Assembly: GCA_036850905.1 (NCBI GenBank) | Contig: CM072097.1 | Span: forward strand, 30,421,573 to 30,485,572 | Direction of reading: 5' to 3' | Source of the DNA: Luffa acutangula | Taxonomy: Eukaryota; Streptophyta; Magnoliopsida; Cucurbitales; Cucurbitaceae | DNA: 64,000 nt | Part shown: positions 45,355-55,599 of the stretch, piece by piece | Layout: every line of letters starts with the position of its first letter | How positions within the stretch are numbered: position 1 is the stretch's first letter | Notes under the pieces: model-generated | Databases searched by the model: none | Seen by the model: the letters and a program-made list of their open reading frames with translations, nothing else | What the model was told of the DNA's origin: nothing | Program-made: the position numbers and the translations under genes

Positions 45355-46119
45355 TTGCTTATAAGTCTGCGAAGCAACCATTCTTGTTGAAGCTCAAGAG
45401 ACTCAAGCAAGTCGGTTCGATAAAATCAAGATTGAGGATGTTATCCATGGGAGTAGTAGGACAAGTTAAGTCTTCTTTTTTCCTTGTGTAACAAGAAGGA
45501 TAGGCTTCAATAAGGATTTTTTCAATTCCATAACACTTTTGGGAAGAGGAGAGCCATTAATCTCCAAGAAATCTCCCAAAATGTCATTAATAGGCTCCTT
45601 GTCTTCCCCCAAAAGGTGGCTTTGTTGGGTATGGTATTATGATTAGGTTATGGACCTTCAGTTGTAGTGATTTAGAATACAATCTTTTCTAATTTTTGCG
45701 TCTTCTTTTCTGGTGCCAATTGGAGGTAGTTTGACTAATAAGGTATTATGCAATGTATTTCAGTGAGGAAATATCAAGTGTGCTATTGTTTATGTGCTTT
45801 TGAAATTTGAGGAAATCAAAATAGTAGTAAGTTTAAGTAATGCCAAATTACTGTGTTTAAAATTTCTCTTTGCTTATGTTTTTATGGGGGGTCAGGGGTG
45901 GCTAGAGTTTAGAATGACTATTTATTCCTTCATTCCTAGTCTTCATTTGCAGATGTTCATGTTTAGATGTTCATGCATTCATTGAGTGTCTGGATGAGAT
46001 AATGGTTATTACAACTTCAAATAAGATTAAGGCGGAATTACATCTCATATATTTATTCTTTTCTTTTCTTTTCTTTTTATTCTCCCAAAGTAGAGGAATC
46101 AGAAATCGAAAGCCAGAAG
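45355..46119. other. Host DNA upstream of CTF8, probable promoter and 5' UTR
   Basis: No transposon signature is seen in this stretch. It resumes the host sequence broken at 40794-40808. Immediately before the CTF8 start (46050-46119) is a pyrimidine tract (TTCTTTTCTTTTC) and then AG-rich leader sequence. No clear TATA box was found at a fixed distance. Confidence 0.45.
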
Positions 46120-49100
46120 ATGCAGATTAAGGTAAAATGTAACTGCGGCGAAACCAAATGCTTAGAATGGGCCGTTGTTGAGTTGCAAGGCGTAGTTGAA
46201 GCTCAACCCTCCTTCCAAGATCGCCTTCAAAACCTCGAAATCGGCATTCTATGTCGGTCCTCCGCTCAGGTGCTTTCTCTTGCTTTCTCATTTATCGATC
46301 ATTTAACAGTAGTTTCAATTTCTTCTTTTGCATCTCATTCTTAGCCCCCGTTGTAGTCCTAGAATTGAATTCCTCGAGTATGGTATTGTTTAGCATAGTT
46401 AGGTTCATAAGAGGAATTAGTTACTAGATCAATCGTATTGAAATGGATTTCTTGCCTTAGTTTTATTGTATTGGTTGTCGGTGTAACCTAATTGATGATG
46501 AATTTGCAAAATCGGTGTCCAAGAGTGATTTCCGTTCCGTAAAGTCGTGTTTCTTCCCCTCATTGCTAGGGTGATTTGTAGCATTAAGGGTTCGTTTGGA
46601 ATACCTTTTAGTTTAAATGTTTTTCAAAAATGCATTTTATTTTAAACATTTTGTATAAAAGTTGTTAAGAATTTAAACACTCTTATGTTTGGTTACATAT
46701 CCCCATAAGTGTTTAGTTAGACCTCCTATAATTCGGGTATACAAGAGGAAGGGCAGGATGGGAAACAAGGCTAGCATACCGTTAGAGGAGGGAGCAGGGG
46801 GGACCACAAGGGATCGTGGGAGTGAGCACATTATGTACTGAGAGCAGGGGAATGTTTGGGGTGTGGATCATTTTGGCTTAGACTGAGTGAGGTCTAGGAA
46901 GGAGAATTCCAGCTTCTCGAATCGCTGGGGGTTACTTGTTCTTGTTGTTCTTGTTCTTCTTCTTTAATATCAATATATCAGCTAATAACCCCTCTATCTA
47001 TTGAAGAACTCTCAATAGGATAGAGTTGGGTCATATTCTCCTCCATTTCTGTGTGTGTTTGGCTATTTTCTCTTATCTTAACAGGTTATATTGTTTGGAT
47101 ACCTAACGAATTGGTATCAGAGCACGTGACATCCTGGGGAGAACGAGGATTATGGCGCAAAAACAAGTTGAGGAGAGGTTAGAGGGCCAAGAAAGAGAGA
47201 TGAGTGCGGTGAAAGAGTCGCTGCTTCTGTTTGGTAAACAACTCGAGCTGATAGCAGTAGAAATGAAAGAGAACCAGAGATCTAGACTAGCTTTAATGGC
47301 TGGACAGAGTGCGAGTAGGGGACAGTCATCATCAGATGTTACCGAGTCGTTGAACAAACAAGGGAAAGACAAAGAAAAAGAGTCGAATGAGTTGGTCGTC
47401 TTGACCGAATTGACAGAGGTCAACAGAGTGCAAAAGGAGCTACAAGGAGGAGATAGATGTAAGTTTAAGAAACTTGATATGCCCGTGTTCACAGGCGAGA
47501 ACCCCGACTCTTGGTTGTTTCGAGCTGAGCGTTATTTTGACATACACCAGTTAACGGAAGCGGAGAAGATAACCGCTGCAATCATCAGCTTCGACCATGA
47601 CGTTGTGGATTGGTATAGGTGGGAGTTGAGTCAAGAAAAAATACAGACATGGGAACAGTTAAAGGCCAGGGTATTCGAACGTTATCGTCCTTCTCAGGAA
47701 GGCAGTCTCTGTGCAAGGTTTTTGGCCGTGAAACAAGGAACCGTCGCCGATTTCAGGAAAAGGTTCGAGATATACGCCGCGCCGATGCCGGACTTGCCGC
47801 AGCAGGTACTCGAGAGTGCTTTCTTAAACGGGTTGGACCCGACAATACGAGCAGAGGTGGTCAGTCGTCGACCCGTTGGGTTACGTGAAATTATGAAAGA
47901 AGCCCAGTTGGTCGAAGATCGTGATTTGGTAATCAAATTGGCCATCGAATCGTTGGGCCTGGGAACACCGAAGGCAGCCCAATATGGGGGAACCAAAATA
48001 TCAGGTACGAGTAACTCCAAATCTCGATATCAGGATTCCCTGCACGTTCGTACAGTTACTATTCCAAAAGAAGGAGCTGTGCCTCGCAAGGACATCCCTA
48101 TGCGCAGGTTAACAGATGCCGAATACAAGGAGAAGCGGGAAAGAGGACTTTGTTTCAAATGTGATGAGAAATTTTCAGCGAACCATAGATGTAAAACCAG
48201 GGATATCAGAGAGCTGCGAGTTTTATTAGTCAGTGGCGAGGAAGAGTTTGAAATCGAACCATTGACTCAGGAAGAAGAGGAAGTAGAGGAAGCTGAGCTT
48301 CACGTCTTCGAGGTCAGTGATATTGACACTGTGGCACTTGATCTTAAATCGGTTGTGGGATTCTCTACTCCAGACACCATGAAGGTTCGAGGATTGATTG
48401 AGGGAAAGGAAGTGGTGGTTCTAATAGACTGTGGAGCCACCCATAATTTTATTTCCCAACAGTTGGTCGACGAGTTCAACTTTCCTTTGGTAACCACAGC
48501 TAACTACGGAATCGTGATGGGAACTGGAGTGGCTATTCAAGGTAAGGGAGTTTGTAAGGATATCGTGGTATCTCTTCCCGAAGTATCAATCAAGGAAGAT
48601 TTCCTCCCACTCGAACTAAGAGGAGTGGATATCATCTTGGGGATGCAGTGGCTTCGCACCATGGGTGGTATGACAGTGAACTGGACGGAATTGACCATGT
48701 CCTTTGAGGTTAATGGTACCAAGGTGACAATCCAAGGCGACCCTGCCCTTACCAAGGCCGAGATAACAATGAAAGCAATGATGAGGTCGTGGTCAGAGTC
48801 TGATGAAGGTTATTTGGTTGAACTAAGAGGGCTGACTGTTGACGAAATCTCTGAAGATTCGAATGAAGATGACTTGAAGGACCCCGAGTTACCAAGATCA
48901 ATCCACTCGCTCCTTGAAGAATTCCAAGGTGTGTTCCATTTACCCAATAAGTTACCACCTAAAAGAGGCATAGATCACAGAATAGTGCTTCAGGAAGGCC
49001 ACGGTCCCATTAATGTGAGACCCTATAAGTACGCTCATGCTCAGAAGAATGAGATTGAGAATATGGTAAGTGAAATGCTGTTATCCAGAATCATCAGACC

Positions 49101-52100
49101 CAACTTCAGCCCTTTCTCAAGCTCTGTTTTGCTCGTAAAAAAAAAGGATGGGGGCTGGCGATTCTGTGTGGATTACCGGGCCTTAAACCAAGCCACCATT
49201 CCTGATAAGTTCCCCATACCCGTAATTGAAGAGTTGCTTGATGAGTTGAACGACTCGACAATCTACTCCAAGCTGGACTTGAAATCTGGTTACCACCAAA
49301 TCAGAATGAAGGCTTTTCGCACCCACGAAGGCCACTACGAGTTCCTAGTCATGCCTTTTGGTTTGACAAACGCCCCGGCCACATTCCAATCCCTGACGAA
49401 CTAGGTATTTCGATCGTTCCTAAGGAGGTTCATTCTAGTTTCTTTTGATGATATATTGGTGTATAGCCTAGATTTGGACACACATAGGAAGCACCTGGCC
49501 ATTGTGTTTGAAACTCTAAAGAACAACTCCCTGTTTGCCAATAGCAAGAAATGTGTTTTTGCGAAGAACCGAATTGAGTACCTTGGCCACTGGGTGTCAG
49601 CTCAGGGTGTGGAGGCCGATCAAAAGAAAATCAGAGCAATGTTACAGTGGCCGGTTCCCACATCAGTCAAGGAGTTGCGGGGGTTCCTAGCTCTCACAGG
49701 GTATTATCGCCGCTTTGTGAAGAACTACGGTACCTTGGCAGCTCCCTTGACCAACTTACTCAAGAAAGACTCATTCTCATGGACAGAGCAAGCAACGCTG
49801 GCCTTTGAAGCTCTACGAGTAGCCATGGTGACATTGCCAGTCCTAACTCTCCCAGACTTCTCCTTACTCTTCACCATCGAGATTGATGCATCCGGATATG
49901 GGTTGGGGGCAGTCCTATCTCAGAAGGGGCGTCCAATTGCTTTCTTCAGCCAAGCTTTGGGACAGAGGGCACAAGCAAGATCAGTATACGAGCGAGAATT
50001 GATGGCTAGTCTTCTCGGTGCAAAAATGGCGCCACTACCTTCTTGGGCAGAGATTCACCGTGTTGACCGACCAACGAGCCTTGAAACACCTTTTGGAGCA
50101 GCGAGAAGTGCAGCCCGAATATCAAAAATGGCTCACCAAGCTTTTGGGCTATGATTTTGAGATCAAATATCATCCCGGACTCCTCAACAAAGCTGCTGAT
50201 ACCTTATCGAGAATCATTCCAGAATGTGAGCTTCGAGCCATATCGGTCCCTTCTCTGATTAACATTGGAAAGATTAAGGCTGAGGTTGACCAAGACAGTG
50301 AGTTAGAGAACATTTTGCAAGATATTCGAGTAGACCCCTTGAAACACCCGAAGTTTACCTTAGTTCATGAGATGCTTCACTACAAAGGGAGACTTGTATT
50401 GTCTAGCAAATCTGAATTGATCCCTACACTCTTACAAGTCTTCCACGATTCAGTTCTAGGGGGGCATTCAGGCTTTCTTCGAACCTACAAGAGATTGACA
50501 GGAGAACTTTTTTGGAAAGGAATGAAAAATGATGTCAAAAAGTATGTAGAGAGATGTCAAGTCTGCCAAGCGAACAAAATAGAGGCAGTGGCACCAGCAG
50601 GCCTCCTCCAGCCCTTACCTCATCCGGACCGAATATGGGAAGATTTATCCATGGACTTCATTGAGGGTCTCCCTATCTCACACGGAATGGACACCATCAT
50701 GGTCGTGGTCGATCGGTTAAGTAAGTATGCCCATTTTATCTTACTTAAGCATCCTTTTTCAGCTATGGTAGTGGCTGCTATGTTTGTCAAAGAGGTGGTG
50801 CGACTCTATGGCTTCCCTCGTTCGATTGTGTTGGACCGTGATAGGATTTTTGTTAGCCATTTTTGGAATGAAATGTTCAGAATCCAAGGAACGGAATTGA
50901 AAAGAAGCACGACCTTCCATCCTCAGACCGATGGTCAAACCGAGAGGGTCAACCGCTGCCTAGAGATGTACCTTCGGTGTTTTTGCAATGAACAACCTAA
51001 GAAGTGGTCGTTGTGGATGTCGTGGGCGGAATTTTGGTACAACACGACCTATCACACATCCATCAACACCACTCCATTCCATGTGGTTTACGGCCGAGCC
51101 CCCCTCCAGTGATCTCATATGGGGATAACAAGACCACCAATGATTCAGTGGAATAGCAGCTCCTCGAGAGAGACAGACAGCTTTTGAGGTTGAAGGAACA
51201 ACTGTCGCTTGCCCAAGATCGAATGAAAAAGCAAGCTGATAAGAAGCACAGGGATGTGGAACTACAGGTGGGGGATTTGGCCTAATTGAAGATCAGACCA
51301 TACCGACAGAAATCGATCGCTCGCAAGAGATGTGAAATTATCCCTCAGATACTCTGGCCCTTATAAGGTTTTGAAACGAATTGGCATGGTAGCCTATCAG
51401 CTGGAACTACCGTCTTCAGCAGCTATTCATGATGTCTTCCACATTTCGCAGCTCAAGAAGGCTGTTGGTCACCCGTTAGTTGTTCATGATGTCATCCCCC
51501 CGTTATCTGAAGAATTTGAGTGGCTGATCGAACCAATCGCCAGGTTAGGGGTCCGCTGGAATGAGGATACTGACAGTGAAGAATGGCTAATACAGTGGAA
51601 AGACCAAGAGATCTGTAATGCTACATGGGAGAAAGCCTCAGATATCAAGCTGCAGTACCCGAATTTCCACCTTGAGGACAAGGTGAATCTTGAACAAGGG
51701 GGTATTGTTAGACCTCCTATAATTCGGGTATACAAGAGGAAGGGCAGAATGGGAAACAAGGCTAGCATACCGTTAGAGGAGGGAGCAGGGGGGACCACAA
51801 GGGATCGTGGGAGTGAGCACCTTATGTACTGAGAGCAGGGGAATGTTTGGGGTGTGGATCATTTTGGCTTAGACTGAGTGAGGTCTAGGAAGGAGAATTC
51901 CAGCTTCTCGAATCGCTGGGGTTACTTGTTCTTGTTGTTCTTGTTCTTCTTTAATATCAATATATCGGCTAATAACCCCTCTATCTATTGAAGAACTCTC
52001 AATAGGATAGAGTTGGGTCATATTCTCCTCCATTTCGGTGTGTGTTTGGCTATTTTCTCTTATCTTAACAGGTTATATTGTTTGGATACCTAACATGTTT

Positions 52101-53679
52101 TTATACACAAGTTATTATATACTTAAAATCTCTTTTTAAAAAATTTGCTTTCAAGTGTTTCCCTCAAAACGGTTTATTTCTCAATCTCATTTTTTAATAA
52201 GTAATTTTTAGTGTCAAAGCAAGCATAGCTCAACGGTAATTGACATGTACCATCGACCAAGAGGTCAGAGGTTCGAATCCCCCCACCCCAAATGTTATTG
52301 TACTAAAAAAAAAATGAGATTGTAGGAAGTATATACTTTTACACCCCAAATGTTCATGGCACTTTGTTTTTTGGTTTGTAGGAAGTTTATACTTTTACAG
52401 TAGGGTATCATGAACTGACAGGAAACAAAGTGCCATTGAAGAAGCCGCTGTTGGTGTTGAAGAAAAAGAGGTGCGTGGATGAGGATCAGAGTGGAGATAC
52501 CAATTCCGCTACTGCAGAGTTGGAAGTCATTGGGATAATCAGGCAGCGGATTTTGTTTAAGAGCAGACCAAAGGCCCTCATATCCAGTAAGTCCGTAAAA
52601 TTTGGCTATCATTTGAAAATGTTACTTCAAAAGTAAGCTTATACAATACAGAATTTATTGGATAAAAAAATTCAGTTTAGAAAATCGATAATATTAAACC
52701 AAATGGTAAAATATCTATTCTGTACCATATAAATCTGGCAAACCAATGGAAGTCTCGTGTTTTATTTCTAGTTGAGAACATAGATAACAGGGAACAATCT
52801 GAAAGTCCATAGATTTAGATTTAGACTCGTGTTTGGGGCCCCGAAACCCAAGTAAAATCACTTGCCAAAGGTTTCTCGCCGGCTTTTCCTGCTAAAGGAC
52901 CCTACAAATAGAAAGATAAAGAGGGAGGGAGTTTTAGGCATTAAAACCTTGATTGTTAAGCTTGGATTTTTGGTAATGCTTCAGTAGCCTCATGGTTTAT
53001 CTCTTTTACAAATGTTCTTGTTGTTTCACTTTCTAAACTCATTGAATTGAGTACATGCAGTTAAAATAACCTGGCCATCTTGATAATCTCGGAGCTGTCC
53101 TTGAATGTATAAAGTCTTCTGGGGATTAGTGAGGTATAGGAACCCGATAATAAGAAAATATGGCGGAAATTATATTCATGATTTAAAGAGAAATTATGCT
53201 GAGTAATAACTTTTCGAGAGGGCTCTCTCTCCATAGTTTCTCAACGAACCAATTCCCAACATTACGCCTTCTCTAATGCCTCTAACTCACTTTTATTTAT
53301 GACCATCCGCTCTAGCAAACTCCCATGTATTTATAACATTTCGCTACTAATATACTCTAAACATGCATAATGCAAGGAATATGGTACACGTACATCTTAG
53401 TTAAAAAAAGAAAAGAAAAGCTGGCCATTGGTAACTTGATATACCACCTTACTTGAATAGGATATGTTATATAATTATACGATTGTGTCGTTGAGTTGTA
53501 AGGTTAACTTGATATGTATGCTTTAGTTTTTGTGATAGAGATGTTTCTTTCGCTTCTTTTCTCTTCTTTGGTGCAATGCATAATCCATATTACAATACTT
53601 TTTCCTATCAGAACCACAGCCATTGGTGAAGGAGAGATCCCGCGCTTCAGGATCTGCAGTGACAGGCCAATCGACATGA
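46120..53679 (+). CDS. CTF8: CTF8 homologue, clamp-loader cohesion factor, three exons
   Basis: CTF8 joins CTF18 and DCC1 in an alternative replication factor C complex that handles PCNA and supports sister-chromatid cohesion in the nucleus. Exons 46120-46269, 52382-52586 and 53612-53679 join to 423 nt: 140 residues plus TGA, the usual plant length. Exon 1 encodes MQIKVKCNCGETKCLEWAVV and ELQGVVEAQP. Exon 2 encodes EVYTFTVGYHELTGNKVPLK, KPLLVLKKK and the family-typical IGIIRQRILFKSRPKALI. Exon 3 adds a short basic tail ending in GQST. All junctions are GT-AG and keep phase (0, then 1). There are no stops or missing residues. The first intron is swollen by a retrotransposon. Recognition is from memory of the plant family, not from a search. 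Confidence 0.93.
46715..47108 (+). repeat. 5' LTR of the intronic chromovirus
   Basis: It begins AGTTAGACCTCC (the expected T has become A) and ends GATACCTAACG (the expected final A has become G). It is 4 bp longer than the 3' LTR: one extra G in TGGGGG and one extra CTT unit in the TTCTTCTTC run. Confidence 0.9.
47112..47123 (+). other. Primer-binding site of the intronic chromovirus
   Basis: TGGTATCAGAGC lies three bases after the 5' LTR and is complementary to initiator Met-tRNA. It would prime minus-strand synthesis. Confidence 0.92.
47152..49404 (+). pseudogene. Chromovirus gag-protease-RT N-terminal reading frame
   Basis: A 750-residue open frame starts at an ATG 29 bp after the primer-binding site (MAQKQVEERLEGQEREM). 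Residues about 100-240 form the gag capsid region (KFKKLDMPVFTGENPDSWLF, FERYRPSQEGSLCARFLA). A zinc knuckle CFKCDEKFSANHRC lies at about 333-346. The protease word VVLIDCGATHNFIS is at about 423-436, and the RT start (VKKKDGGWRFCVDYRALNQ, KLDLKSGYHQIR) is at about 664-722. TAG at 49402-49404 stops it inside RT where the family has glutamine, a single C-to-T change. Downstream codons continue in the same frame. Confidence 0.92.
49405..50154 (+). pseudogene. Chromovirus RT end and RNase H, broken by a frameshift
   Basis: The frame continues after the stop with the RT catalytic word FDDILVYS (about 49447-49470), then CVFAKNRIEYLGHWVS and ELRGFLALTGYYRRFVKNYG. RNase H follows (FTIEIDASGYGLGAVLSQKG, IAFFSQALGQ). 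One extra base near 50010 shifts the frame, so the last 40 residues of this open frame are wrong. The proper sequence resumes in the frame of 50018. Confidence 0.9.
50018..51112 (+). pseudogene. Chromovirus RNase H end and integrase
   Basis: The frame begins WRHYLLGQRFTVLTDQRALK (end of RNase H). The zinc domain follows (HDSVLGGHSGFLRTYKRLTG, CQVCQANK), then the integrase core with D (MDFIEGLP), D (LDRDRIFVSHFW) and E (HPQTDGQTERVNRCLE). It ends in YGRAP, where one missing C in a C-run causes a frameshift to a stop. Further on, at 51113-51331, the sequence keeps homology but has two in-frame stops and another shift. Confidence 0.92.
51332..51832 (+). pseudogene. Chromodomain end of pol, overlapping the 3' LTR
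   Basis: The frame reads LSLRYSGPYKVLKRIGMVAY and AIHDVFHISQLKKAVGHPLV. The chromodomain follows (VRWNEDTDSEEWLIQWKDQE, ATWEKASDIKLQYPNFHLED). The last 42 residues (GIVRPPIIRVYKRKGRMGNK onwards) are encoded inside the LTR, which begins at 51706. The stop is at 51830-51832. A chromodomain identifies the element as a chromovirus. Confidence 0.9.
51706..52095 (+). repeat. 3' LTR of the intronic chromovirus
   Basis: It begins TGTTAGACCTCC and ends GATACCTAACA, intact TG...CA termini, 390 bp. The (TTCTTG)n stretch and TTTAATATCAATATATC follow the same order as in the 5' LTR. Confidence 0.92.
52218..52314 (+). mobile_element. tRNA-derived SINE in CTF8 intron 1, copy 4
   Basis: Plus-strand copy: box A TAGCTCAACGG (52226-52236) and box B GGTTCGAATCC (about 52270-52280). 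The tail CCCCAAATGTTATTGTACT ends in a run of ten A. It ends some 67 bp before the exon 2 acceptor, so it is very close to the splice site. The tail is nearly the same as in the copy at 22989. Confidence 0.85.
52321..52343 (+). repeat. Duplicated splice-acceptor phrase
   Basis: TGTAGGAAGTATATACTTTT here repeats the real acceptor and start of exon 2 at 52378-52400 (TGTAGGAAGTTTATACTTTT). It is 57 bp upstream and could act as a decoy 3' splice site. Its use would put a premature stop in the message. Confidence 0.75.
52587..53611 (+). other. CTF8 intron 2
   Basis: It begins GTAAGTCCG and ends CCTATCAG, 1025 bp. No element signature is visible. It is AT-rich and contains no domain or long open frame. 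Confidence 0.8.
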
Positions 53680-53975
53680 ACTTTTGTTTAAAGATGTGAA
53701 ATTCATTCCTAGCTTGACTGGGTTGGGTTCAATTTGATAGGTGAAAAGAAAATGATTCATTCATTGCTTATCCTTATATGATTATTTCTCAACCAGAAAA
53801 TGGAAGAGGAAAAGAAATCTTTGGCAATCTTAGCCCCCTTAGCCCCAATTATACTGTAACAAGAAAGTTACTTTCCAACTTTACTCAATATGTAAGATTC
53901 AACAACCTTGGTGGTAAGCACTTTGACGCTCCTTTCCAAATTTGTATTTTTAAATCTTATTTTGGTCTCAAAACG
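53680..53975 (+). other. CTF8 3' flank, probable 3' UTR
   Basis: The sequence after the CTF8 stop is moderately AT-rich. The window around 53780-53830 has ATGATTATTTC and AAGAAATC phrases but no certain polyadenylation signal. No other gene is apparent before the SINE at 53976. Confidence 0.4.
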
Positions 53976-54062
53976 TTTTTTTTAGTTCAACAACAATTGG
54001 AGAACCTCTAACCTCTTGGTCGAGGGTACATGCCAATTACTGCTGAATCTTCATGCTCACAT
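53976..54062 (-). mobile_element. tRNA-derived SINE, copy 5, degraded
   Basis: On the minus strand the box A-to-B spacer (GGCATGTACCCTCGACC), a worn box B, a short tail and an A-run are present. Part of the tail (the ATTTGGGG part) and some of box B are missing. It matches the 22989 copy in the GACCTC/GGTCGAGG and ATGCCAATTAC words. Confidence 0.65.
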
Positions 54063-54122
54063 TTTGGTTCTAAGTATTGGAACATTTCATTTTAGTTACT
54101 AGACTTTGAATAAAAAACAATT

Positions 54123-55599
54123 GGGTAAAATACCTTTTTGGTCCCTCATGTTTCGGGTTTGTTTCCAATAGGTCCCTAGGTTTCAAAATCGGACAATCAA
54201 GTCCCTACTGTTCTGGAAATGTATCTATTGAGTCCCTCTAGGGCTGACGTGGCAATTTAAAATAATAAAATATTGATTTTTAATTAAAATAATAATATAA
54301 TAATATAATAATAATAAAATAATAAAATTATTATTATTATTATTAAAATATAATAATAATAATAAATAAATAAAAATAATTATTATTATTAAAAAATATC
54401 TTTTTTTTATTCCCTCAAAAAAAAAAATCTCTCCTCTTTCCCCACTCCCCTCCCTTTTTCTCCCCACCGCCCCTCGTCCCCACCTACTCTCTCTTTTTCT
54501 CCCCGCCGGCGACCCCACAACCACCATCCCGCCACCGTAAAAATCGCCGTCGATGAGGCCGCCGCTAGGGCTAACAGCCTCGCCCTCGTTTTCAAGCTCC
54601 GCTGCCAGCGGAATCTCGGCGATAGGGACGTCGGCGAGGTCTATGTTCCGGTGAAGGAGCTTCTCAATTCCGCCGATGACTGCAAAGGCGATTTGATGCA
54701 GCATCTTAGTTATCAGGTCCGAAAACCGTCTGGAAATCCCCAGGGGGTCTTGAATATCGCTTTCAAATTTGGGGGAAATTTGCCCTCCGGTCCCGTTAAA
54801 CCGGATACGGTTCAGTCTTACACCCCGGTTTCCGCCTACCCGACACCGCCGCCGCCGGAGCCGAGTTCTTTCGCCGCCATTGCTCATGGTGCGGCTTATC
54901 CTCCGCCGCCGACGCCTCCTCCTAAGCCGGAAGCTTACCCTCCGCCCTCGAAGTTGTACCCGGTCCTTCCGCCGAAAGACATGGCGCCGGAGATTGGATA
55001 TAGTGCTTACCCGCCGCCGGCTGGATACAGCGCATACCCTCCGGTGCCGTCGTATAGCTCGTACGTGCCGGCACCGCCGTACAGCTCGTACGCGCCGGCG
55101 CCGCCATCTCAACCGGTGTATGGTCGACTGCGACGGAAGGGGTTTGCCAGTAGTGGAGAGGGAGATGTAGAGAAGTGGGGTGGCGATTTTTACGGTGGCG
55201 GGATGGTGGTTGTGGGGTTGCCGGCGGGGAGAAAAAGAGAGCGTAGGTGGGGACGAGGGGCGGCGGGGAGAAAAAGTGAGGGGAGTGGGGAGAGAGGAGA
55301 GATTTTTTTTTTTGAGGGAATAAAAAAAAGATATTTTTTAATAATAATAATTATTTTTATTTATTTATTATTATTATTATATTTTAATAATAATAATAAT
55401 AATTTTATTATTTTATTATTATTATATTATTATTTTAATTAAAAATCAATATTTTATTATTTTAAATTGCCACGTCAGCCCTAGAGGGACTCAATAGATA
55501 CATTTCCGGAACAGTAGGGACTTGATTGTCCGATTTTGAAACCTAGGGACCTATTGGAAACAAACCCGAAACATGAGGGACCAAAAAGGTATTTTACCC
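54123..55599. mobile_element. Pack-MULE carrying an SRC2-like gene fragment
   Basis: The element is 1477 bp with terminal inverted repeats of about 425 bp (54123-54549 and 55173-55599) that look nearly identical. It opens GGGTAAAATACCTTTTTGG and closes with the inverse. A perfect 9-bp duplication AAAACAATT flanks it (54114-54122 and 55600-55608). There is no transposase. Between the arms lies a GC-rich captured segment with clear similarity to a cold-regulated SRC2-type C2 gene. Such elements carry host gene pieces around the genome, using a transposase supplied elsewhere. Confidence 0.9.
54549..55135 (+). pseudogene. Captured SRC2-like C2-domain gene fragment
   Basis: Read in frame from about 54549, it gives the second half of a C2 domain (LALVFKLRCQRNLGDRDVGE, VYVPVKELLNSADDCKGDLM, KPSGNPQGVLNIAFKFGG). 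A Pro-Tyr-rich tail with repeated YPPP and YSSYVPAP words follows. Plant SRC2 proteins bind lipids or calcium at membranes and respond to cold. The N-terminal half of the C2 domain and the usual glycine-rich C-terminus are missing, so only an internal piece was taken. The frame stays open into the right arm (ORF 54651-55442, 263 residues), so a chimeric peptide is possible but unproven. Confidence 0.85.

Larger units (their letters stand above)
46715..52095 (+). mobile_element. Chromovirus (Ty3/Gypsy) inserted in CTF8 intron 1
   Basis: The 5381-bp element has LTRs of 394 and 390 bp, a primer-binding site at 47112-47123 (TGGTATCAGAGC) and a polypurine tract AAGGGGG at 51696-51702. A perfect 5-bp duplication TGTTT flanks it (46710-46714 and 52096-52100). 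LTR differences seen by eye are about six substitutions and two small gaps, which suggests a fairly recent insertion. The polyprotein order is gag, protease, RT, RNase H, integrase, chromodomain. It is broken by a nonsense codon at 49402 and by frameshifts near 50010, 51105 and 51330. Confidence 0.94.
46270..52381 (+). other. CTF8 intron 1, carrying a chromovirus and a SINE
   Basis: The intron begins GTGCTTTCTC and ends TTGGTTTGTAG. It is 6112 bp, of which 5386 bp are the chromovirus and one copy of its target duplication, so the ancestral intron was about 0.7 kb. A SINE (52218-52314) and a duplicated acceptor phrase lie close to the 3' splice site. The retrotransposon is in the same orientation as the gene, so its LTR polyadenylation signals could affect the transcript. 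Confidence 0.88.

Noticed and set aside
46715..52095. A possible functional, autonomous chromovirus
   Set aside because: Despite young LTRs, the polyprotein has a nonsense codon in RT, frameshifts near 50010, 51105 and 51330, and two further stops between 51113 and 51331.
54225..55112. A 295-residue minus-strand open frame rich in arginine
   Set aside because: It is the antisense of the captured SRC2-like fragment and the inverted arm. The plus-strand reading has clear C2 similarity, so this is a shadow.
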